64,000 nt of DNA from Plantago major (Eukaryota > Streptophyta > Magnoliopsida > Lamiales > Plantaginaceae): the NCBI GenBank assembly GCA_026545765.1, contig CM048839.1:64529187-64593186 (forward strand), in the 5' to 3' direction. Below, in pieces: positions 57,142-64,000 of the stretch; positions within the stretch are counted from its first letter, which is position 1; each line of letters starts with the position of its first letter. The translations under genes were made by a program, and so were the position numbers. The notes beneath the pieces were generated by a model. The model saw only the letters and a list, made by a program, of their open reading frames with translations, was not told the origin of the DNA and did no database searches.

Positions 57142-59783
57142 GTGATCAATCTTGTATCTGAAGATGATGAGGAGGAAGAGATAAACGAAAATGACTTCGA
57201 CGAGCCTCCCACTGACCATCACCAAAAGGATGACACAGACAAAAAGGATGATGATGATGCCCCTGCACCAGGGACCGGAGGAATTTCACTAAGAAATGAT
57301 GCCTCAGCTGCTGAAAAGCACACTGAGAAGACTTCACAGAAATCTCCGTCTCCATCTCCTCAGAAATCTACTCATCCATCTTCTAACCAACACCCGCCAT
57401 TACGAACAAGTAGTCGAGCTCAAGAAACCGATCGTAAAATATTAAACACTCAAACCAGATCCGCCAACTCGCATAACCGCTGAAGAACAACAGCTCCATC
57501 TTCAACTGGAAGATCAAATAGCTAAATCCAGAGACAAGCTTGATCAACTACAAGATCAATACTTACAAGAAATGATTGCTTACTCTGAGGTTAAAGAGCT
57601 AAGGCTGCATCATCTTCAAAAGAAGTACCATCCTCCTCCCAGAAAGGAAAGAAACCAATCTCTGAGATGGTTGCTGGACTCGATACAATCGATGAAAATG
57701 TCCAAGAGGATGAAGATCACTGGGCTGATTACTCAGATGATGAAGAAGACAAGACTTTGGCAGAGCACCGCAATGAACATTTAGCGGTTTCTCACTTGAA
57801 AAGGAAGCTGATTGCTCCTACAATATTCAACAAACTGCCAAACGTCCACTCCCATGAATACATGAACAGATGCCAAGTACTGGCTCATCTGAAAAAGGAG
57901 ATGTCTTCACAAAACAAGGAAGTAATTGCCTCCGTCCCCTCTGAAATGAGAAAGTTCACTGAGCTCGTCACTCAGAGAACAACAAGCATAGTCATTGCTC
58001 AGAAAGATCTGGGAATGATAAGGGATGATGATGCGTCTTTAGCTGAAAAAGCTTTCCAAGAGGCAAGTTACACTGCTGGAAAAGCAGATGCCATCCTAGG
58101 CCCATCAAGTAGCTCACCGATAAGGACAATGGACTTATCAAGCAAAATCAGAGCTCAAAGTCGAACTTGGTTGGTCACCGCCACAACTATTTACAAAGGG
58201 AATTTTGACTCTCTCGATTCCTTTATGAGACCGAGTCACCAACAATGACTAAGGGGAAAGAATGTACAACCGACCTCAAAGTCGGGAATGGGAAGAAGGA
58301 GAAGAAAGCAAGAAGAAACTGAGTCAAAAGGCCCTCGAAAGGAAGAAGAAACATGAAAACTTCCCACCACCACTCGTAATCAATGAACCCTCCTCAAGCC
58401 AAGTCATGGTAAATAGTAGCCGCCCGTAAACCCATCAAGGAACCAAATGATAACAAGGGCTATGGCACGTAAACCTCCAAGGAGTACCAAGGCTCCAAGG
58501 AGAAGACAAGTTAAAGGATTGATGAATCTTCCAAGAAGAAGAAGAAGGTCAAATCAAGTCCCCGGCAATAAAGAAGGTCAGAAACTCTCACAAGATCTAA
58601 TCTTGATGATGATGAGGAAACTGATGAAGATGAAGCTCCTTCACGTAAAAAGGAAAATTGAAAGCCTAATCGAGCCCATAGTCAAAGCCCTAGCGCCTAA
58701 AACACCCTCGGAAATACCAAGTCTATCCAGGTGGTGGTTCTTCGCCAATAATCCCAAAGAGAATTCAAGACAAAGAAGGAACATCGAGAGTCGAAAGCAA
58801 AGACAAAGTCAACTTCCACTCGCGTAGAAGCCAAAATAGAGTATGTGAAGTATGACAATGATTCCTCCGCTCACAGTGCATCAATCGTAAAATGGCTATC
58901 GATTCGGAACTTAAGCATCTATTGGTAAATTCAAGATTTTCGTAACCAATCCATAAACAACTTATGGCATGGAGAAAAGATAAGCCAACCTTGATCAACA
59001 CCAATCACATCAAAGCCCGTCGATTTTGAAGTTGTCAAGAGAATCAAGCCATGAGAAAGGACCTCTCGATGAATGTCCATATGGGAAGCCGATGATGTGC
59101 ACAAAATTCGAATATCACAGAACAGCACAAGATCAAGACTTGTCAGGAACCCATGAGTCGCTCTATCGATGTAATATCAATACAAGGGTGACATCGACAT
59201 CTCAAGATTATCTACGAATACTTCAAGCTTTGACATCGTAATAGAGCATGCCCGAAGTGGGGAAAGTACCTGGGTCAAGCATTTTGTCAAGAAAAATCCT
59301 ACCAAAACCTACAAAGAGGTCTGTGGATTTGCCAGAGACACAGAGATGCTCGTCAGAACTCTTCTCTATGACTATTCTGATGACATCAAAAGGTTTGAGA
59401 TAGGAAATTTGCAGATCGATCCATAGAACTACCGTTGAAGACTCAAGAGTCAAGACTTGAAGACTAGTTTATTAGGATGATTACTGAGCTTGGTTACCCC
59501 GTTGTCCTAATTTACTATGTAGTTTTGTTGTATTTTCCGATCGAGCTTAAATGTATTATGTATTAAAGTTATCTGTAATTTTATTTGTAACTTATCCAAG
59601 AACTTACTCTCGTATAGTATTCTATAAAAGATAACTTATCAGCAAAGATCACACCTTGTGATTTCGTTGATGTCTATTTTCTGCACTTAATTAAATAATT
59701 TGAAGATCTTAAGAAAAGATTAAGTGTTGGATTGTTCACTCATCCAGATTTGTAATAGGTAAGATAGTCATCGCTGACCCATC

Positions 59784-59796
59784 AAAAGGGGAAATT
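59784..59796 (+). promoter_or_regulatory. Polypurine tract of copia-2
   Basis: AAAAGGGGAAAT directly precedes the right LTR (TGTCGGGAAATTTC) and would prime plus-strand synthesis. Confidence 0.75.
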
Positions 59797-61497
59797 TGTC
59801 GGGAAATTTCTTGAGAAATTTGTTAGGAAATTTGTTAGATATTTTGTTAAGAAATATCTATTTAGATTTTGATCAAGAACATGATGACTTATCTTAGTCT
59901 CGTAAAGGTGATTAGTACTCTCGTTCACTTGAACATTGTAAAAGAGGAAACTCACTAAGTATGATAGTCTAGCTAATCTTGTATAGGATGTTAGGTCTCA
60001 AATGTAATTTTTATTTTATGAAGAGAATACCAAGAAGAAGACATCCAAGGTAACAAGCTCAACGACATTGAAGACTTGAAGAAATCACAAGAAGATTATC
60101 AAACTGTTGTTCAGATATTTCGCCGATATCTTGAAGACACGAACAGTTTTAAACAAACTGTGTCACAAGAGATATCTGAGAAATAAAAGGCCTATCTGAA
60201 AACAAGGAAAGTGTCCACGTATATCTATTCTTAGATACCTTGAGCCTTAACCACATTTCTGAAAAAGAAATATATATTGCAAACAAAGTTGTTTCAATAA
60301 ATAAGTGGTATCTGAAGATTGAAGATAAGGACGCAAAGAATCGATAACACTAGTCTCCGACATAAAGCATAGTTCCGCTGACACAACAGACAAAAAGTAT
60401 AGTACAATGCATTTAATGCACGGACATAGATGTCCGAATAAAGCAACGGCAACTTCAAGAAGAAGACAAAACTCGCTAAAGATTATACATGATATCAATA
60501 GTTTGAATTTGAGCCTAACGGATACTATTCAAACGGCACTCAAATTCATCTATAAATATCAACACTTAGACTGCTGGAGAAGATACCTTAGACACACGAC
60601 ATAACTTGAAAACGCTGAACGTCTTACTCTCTCAAAGCAACTTACTTACTCACAAAGCTCGCTACACCAAAGCATTTGATCTTGAGTAACAAAGTTCTAA
60701 GTGTCCGATCCTAAACAAGCATAGCTATCTGTGAAAGAGTTGAAACGAAAGATCAAGTATCCGAGATTCATTGTCTTGAACATTTATCTAAGACTGGTCA
60801 AGAAAAGAACAAGATACCATACATTGAAAAGTGTATTAAGTATACTTGATTCACAGAGCTATCTCAATAACTAATAAGTTATTAAAGAAGCTCATCCGAC
60901 AACTCAAACCAAAACCAACACCATAATCAAGCGGAGTACAAGAAGTACTTAGTTTGAAAAATCAGGGAATAGCTCCAAGGTTACCGGAGTATAGGAAGTA
61001 CTTGATTTGGGAAACTAAGGAATAACTCCAAGGTTATTGAGTATAGGAAGTACTTAGCTTTGGAAGATAAGGAATAACTCAAAGGTTTCTGAGTACAGGA
61101 AGTACTGGTCGTGGAAAGCCGGGAACAACTCAGGGGAACATTTGGTTGGGAACCAATTGTTTAAGAATCTTAGAATAGGATTATTGTAAGGTGAACTCAA
61201 TTATCTGTTTCTAGTGAATTCTAGGTCTCGATAGATCAAGTGGATTAGTTGGAGGATTACGCCACCTCCAGATACCACTATACTTGCTGTGTTATTTACC
61301 TTCAGATTTACATTTCAAAGAACACACACACACATTTTAACTGCTTCGCACTTATCTTTATTCACCTTCCGGCCTCGATTTTAAGTATCGACATCTATTC
61401 AGATATCTGAGAAATAGTTTTTATCGACAAAAGTTTTAAAAGACTATTCACCCCCCCCCCCCTCTAGTCTTTTACTTTGCCGTTATCTGGACCAACA
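59797..61497 (+). mobile_element. Right LTR of copia-2
   Basis: 1701 bp, starts TGTCGGGAAATTTCTTGAG and ends GGACCAACA before GCTCC. Compared with the left LTR it differs repeatedly at CTG/CAG sites, which read CG or CCG in one of the two copies. A C12 run lies at about 61451-61462 where the left LTR has C5. Confidence 0.9.
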
Positions 61498-62000
61498 GCT
61501 CCCATGATCAATGTGGTGAAACAAGAGACTGGAAAGGACAAAGGCAAGGACACTGAGGAGGCTGAGGCAGCAAAATTTGCAGGGTTGTTTTGGCATCTTT
61601 CTTATTTTGTTTTCATTCCTTTATTATCCTATATGGTACAACACAAAAATCATGTGATATGTCAATATTCAACTTTACAACTTAATACAACAGAAAATGA
61701 CTCCAATGAATGGATAATTGATTCCGGTGCTACCGATAATGTCACTTTTTCATTGTCTCATTATACTCACAATGTGAGATCATTCAATTCTTCAGTTTTG
61801 TTACCTAACCATACACGCATTGTTGTTACTCACATTGGTGATATTAGAGTTAATAATGATCTTACTCTATATGATGTATTATTTGTTCCCCAATTTCATG
61901 TCAATCTAATTTCTATTTTTCTAATAACATTGTATTATATAGACGCAGTTTTCATCGAGGATGATTGGAAGGACATTGCATAAGAAAGGATTATATCATA
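61498..62000 (+). pseudogene. copia-1 gag end and aspartic protease
   Basis: The frame resumes after the copia-2 target duplication: VVKQETGKDKGKDTEEAEA, then SNEWIIDSGATDNVTF with the catalytic DSG at 61720-61728, and LPNHTRIVVTHIGDI and LYDVLFVPQFHVNLISI. This is the copia protease and the segment leading to the integrase zinc domain. The frame stops at 61981 after an internal shift. Confidence 0.87.
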
Positions 62001-63005
62001 TCAAGCTTCCAAAGGCTCATCCTACTAGCGATTCATCAAGCAATTCTATTTTTTTCCTATTTTCAATATTGCATGAATAAGACATGATCCCTGGCACTTT
62101 CGGTTAGGGCATCTTCCCATTGAGAGACTAAGACTTGTTCAACAAGCTTCTCCTTTGGTTCAATATACTCAGTTTACCTATTGTGATGTCTGTCACAAGG
62201 CTAAACTTAGGAAAACTCCTTTTCCTATTAATGAAAAATTACGTTGCTCGCATTTATTTGATCTTATTCATTGCGATATATGGGGTCCTTGCTCGATTTC
62301 TAGTTTACAAGGTCATCATTAGTTTTTAACTATCGTAGATGATCACACAAGATTTACTTGGACTTTTCTAATGAAATATAAATCCGATACTCGAAGAGTA
62401 TTACAGAAGTTCATTCTTTATACAGAAAACAAGTTTCAAACAACTTTGAAAATCTTGCGATTTGATAATGGTCTAGAATTTAACATGATTGATTTTTATA
62501 ATTCTAAAGGTATAGAACTTCAACGTGCTTGTGTTTATACTCTCACAACAAAATGGTTTTGTGGAGCCTAAACATCAACATCTTTTAAACATAGCTTGTA
62601 GTCTTATTTTTCAATTATGTTCCACTTAAATTTTGGGGTGATGCGATTTTACATGCTACTTATCTTCTTAATCGAACATCTAGTGCTATCTTATCAAATC
62701 AAACGCCTTGTGAACTTTTACTTAATCAAAAACCTGCTTACCAACATATCAAGGTTTTCATCTCGCACCTAACATGTATGTTTCTTGGTATTCCTACACA
62801 TATTAAAGGATACAAACTTTATGATATTGATACACATGAAGTATTCATTTCCAGGGATGTTAATTTTATTGAGGATGTTTCTTCTATGGATATTAGTAAT
62901 GACAATTCCAAGAGTTTTATTTCCTATGGATATTTACCTTCACCTAATTCTTCTATACCACTTCATCATTCTAGTGATGATAATTCTATTCTCGCTTCTC
63001 CGTAA
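62001..63005 (+). pseudogene. copia-1 integrase, broken
   Basis: The pieces are DPWHFRLGHLPIERL (GAG-pre-integrase, near 62090), HCDIWGPCSISSLQGHH and VDDHTRFTWTFLMKYKSDTR (62267-62400), ILRFDNGLEFN (catalytic region), LKFWGDAILHATYLLNRTS, then IPTHIKGYKLYDIDTHEVF and SRDVNFIED at 62790-62880. Frames change at least three times. The tail to 63005 is Ser/Asn-rich. Confidence 0.85.
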
Positions 63006-63019
63006 CTCACTTACTTCCT

Positions 63020-63200
63020 CTAGTTCCACTTCTTCTCCTTCTGATTCAAGTGGCATTAATTCTTCTATTCCTCTTTCTCCTGATTTAGTTGTGGATCCTC
63101 CCTTACGAGTCATGACTCGTGCTACTAAAACACCTTCTAAATTCCGGGACTATCGATCATCACCAAATTATCACTAAGCGACTGCCTACAACAACCACTA
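63020..63200 (+). pseudogene. copia-1 linker between integrase and reverse transcriptase
   Basis: A Ser/Pro-rich linker with PLRVMTRATKTPSKFRDY lies in a different frame from its neighbours. This is the usual RKS.R..KPP..LKDY-type linker upstream of RT. Confidence 0.65.
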
Positions 63201-63209
63201 AAATATCCC

Positions 63210-64000
63210 TTGCATCAATATATTACTTATAATAGACTTGGTGATTCTCAATATCATTTCACTCTTCAATTATCACTTTTAGATGATCGTTCTTATTCTG
63301 AGGCTATTGGTTATCCGCATTGGCAAGAAGCTATTAAGGTTGAGTTACAAGCCATGGAGAATAACAAAACTTGGTCTATAACACCCCTTCCTCCTGGTCA
63401 CAAGGCCATTGGATGCAAATTTGTTTTCAAAACCAAGCTTAAGGCTGATGGCAGCACACTTGATAAACACAAAGCACGTTTGGTTGCTCAAGGTTTTACA
63501 CAACGTTATGGTTATGATTATGAGGAAACTTTTAGTCATGTGGCTAAATTAACAACAGTTCGAACTTTCTTTGCCTTAGCTGCTAAATTTAAATGGCATC
63601 TTATATCCAACTTGATGTGAATAATGCGTTTTTAAATGGTGATCTTGATGAAGACTTATATATGAAATTACCTCCTGGACTTGTAATTCCGGGGGACCAT
63701 ACACCATTAGTTTGCAAGCTACATAAGTCGATATATGGTTTAAAACAAGCTTCGAGACAATGGAATTGTAAACTTACAAAGTCACTTACATATTATGGCT
63801 TTATTCAATCTAAGCATGATTATTCTTTGTTTACTAAAGAAACACCAGCTGGTTATATATCTTTGTTGGTTTACGTTGATGACATTTTAATAGGTGGAGT
63901 TGATCTTAATGAGATCAATAAAGCTAAGTCTTTCCTACATAAGAAATTTAAAACTAGAGATTTAGGTATATCAAAATATTTTCTTAGGATCGAAATCTCA
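63210..64000 (+). pseudogene. copia-1 reverse transcriptase, runs off the window
   Basis: The frame 63210-63620 has EAIGYPHWQEAIKVELQAME, NKTWSITPLPPGHKAIGCK, FVFKTKLKADGS and KARLVAQGFTQRYGYDYEET. After a shift at about 63605 come LDVNNAFLNGDLDEDLYMKL, KSIYGLKQASRQWN and the catalytic YVDD at 63872-63883. The end of the window cuts it near YFLRIEIS. RNase H and the 3' LTR should follow. Confidence 0.9.

Larger units (their letters stand above)
53970..59460 (+). pseudogene. copia-2 additional ORF region (ORF3, envelope-position), probably intron-containing
   Basis: It starts MALKSSTTSKSQSSTGIRKA at 53970. Broken pieces follow: RRCKANFDMLEKAQIKGF, DVLEFYNNSCDYFVFQGTEI, then 54601-54846 (KYAFLKFVKKIQGFEPKITK). 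The clean frame 55216-56046 is acidic and Gln/Pro/Glu-rich (QQPQQPQ). It is followed by small repeat-like exons to 56661 and the frame to 57006 (RDLLPFFKAHTLPKHIKCFK). Later parts include a very acidic segment (57142-57250), a His/Leu-rich, probably coiled-coil segment (near 57500-57600), and 57667-58248 (EHLAVSHLKRKLIAPTIFN). The end near 59420 has VCGFARDTEMLVRTLLYDY. I do not recognise a domain. The position after pol is where some plant copia elements carry envelope-like ORFs; that role is not shown here. Confidence 0.55.
45505..61497 (+). mobile_element. Sirevirus-like Ty1/copia retrotransposon (copia-2), 16 kb
   Basis: GCTCC flanks both ends (45500-45504 and 61498-61502). Direct LTRs lie at 45517-47225 and 59797-61497. 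The order is LTR, primer binding site (47228), gag with coiled-coil tail, protease, integrase, reverse transcriptase, RNase H, a hairpin array, an additional long ORF region (53970-59460), polypurine tract and LTR. The LTR end (TTCACCCCCTCTAG ... CCAACA), a long gag and an extra ORF after pol recall Sirevirus/SIRE-type elements. Many frames are broken in CG-rich patches but clean elsewhere. Confidence 0.9.
27196..64000 (+). mobile_element. Ty1/copia retrotransposon (copia-1), split by three insertions, right end beyond window
   Basis: Its parts appear in order: 5' LTR (about 27196-27415), primer binding site, leader, gag (42334-42908 and 45064-45504), protease and integrase (61498-63005), and reverse transcriptase (63210 to the window end). 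Three later elements sit inside at 27537-42270, 42909-45058 and 45505-61497, each with target duplications, and the copia-1 coding sequence resumes directly after each. The order protease-integrase-RT identifies the copia superfamily. The 3' LTR should lie to the right of this window. The coding parts have frameshifts and stops of their own. Confidence 0.85.

Overview
This window is AT-rich plant nuclear DNA, probably from a eudicot. The only convincing host gene is an AP2/ERF transcription factor at about 15.0-15.8 kb. Most of the rest is transposable elements, many nested inside one another. I see no rRNA or tRNA gene, no CRISPR array and no bacterial feature.

From 1 to 16 kb there is the tail of a gypsy-type LTR, a probable small CACTA derivative, a copia-type LTR, a hAT-like MITE with an 8-bp target duplication and a hAT-like GCTGATAAG repeat. 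An old element with long inverted arms (5923-14830) follows. It was later interrupted by a complete but decayed CACTA (En/Spm) transposon (6631-13824, TTA duplication, two minus-strand transposase relics), a Stowaway MITE and a small fold-back. Its right arm ends about 70 bp before the TATA box of the ERF gene, so the upstream DNA of that gene is transposon-derived. The ERF reading frame needs one missing base to reach its family-typical C-terminus.

From 16 to 27 kb there is a solo LTR with a perfect GCTAT duplication, two copies of a fold-back MITE, a 5'-truncated LINE-like insertion with an 18-bp duplication, and a Helitron relic. The Helitron carries a decayed Rep/PIF1-helicase gene and a recognisable 3' hairpin plus CTAG end.

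From 27.2 kb to the window end there is one Ty1/copia element (copia-1) split by three insertions. These are a 14.7-kb gypsy element (27537-42270) in its leader, a 2.15-kb solo LTR (42909-45058) inside gag, and a 16-kb Sirevirus-like copia element (copia-2, 45505-61497) between gag and protease. Target duplications mark all three (TTGCT/TTGTT, AGAAT, GCTCC), and the copia-1 domains resume in order across each insertion, ending in reverse transcriptase at the window edge.

The most unusual region lies in copia-2 downstream of pol. It has an array of hairpins with a conserved loop and one compensated stem. After that comes a long extra ORF that looks split by four small GT-AG introns between phase-0 exons of one repeating type. 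The two copia-2 LTRs differ repeatedly by CTG/CAG versus CG or CCG, and CG-rich frame-broken patches alternate with clean open patches. This suggests consensus errors at methylated CHG sites, so some of the 'pseudogene' damage may be artefactual.
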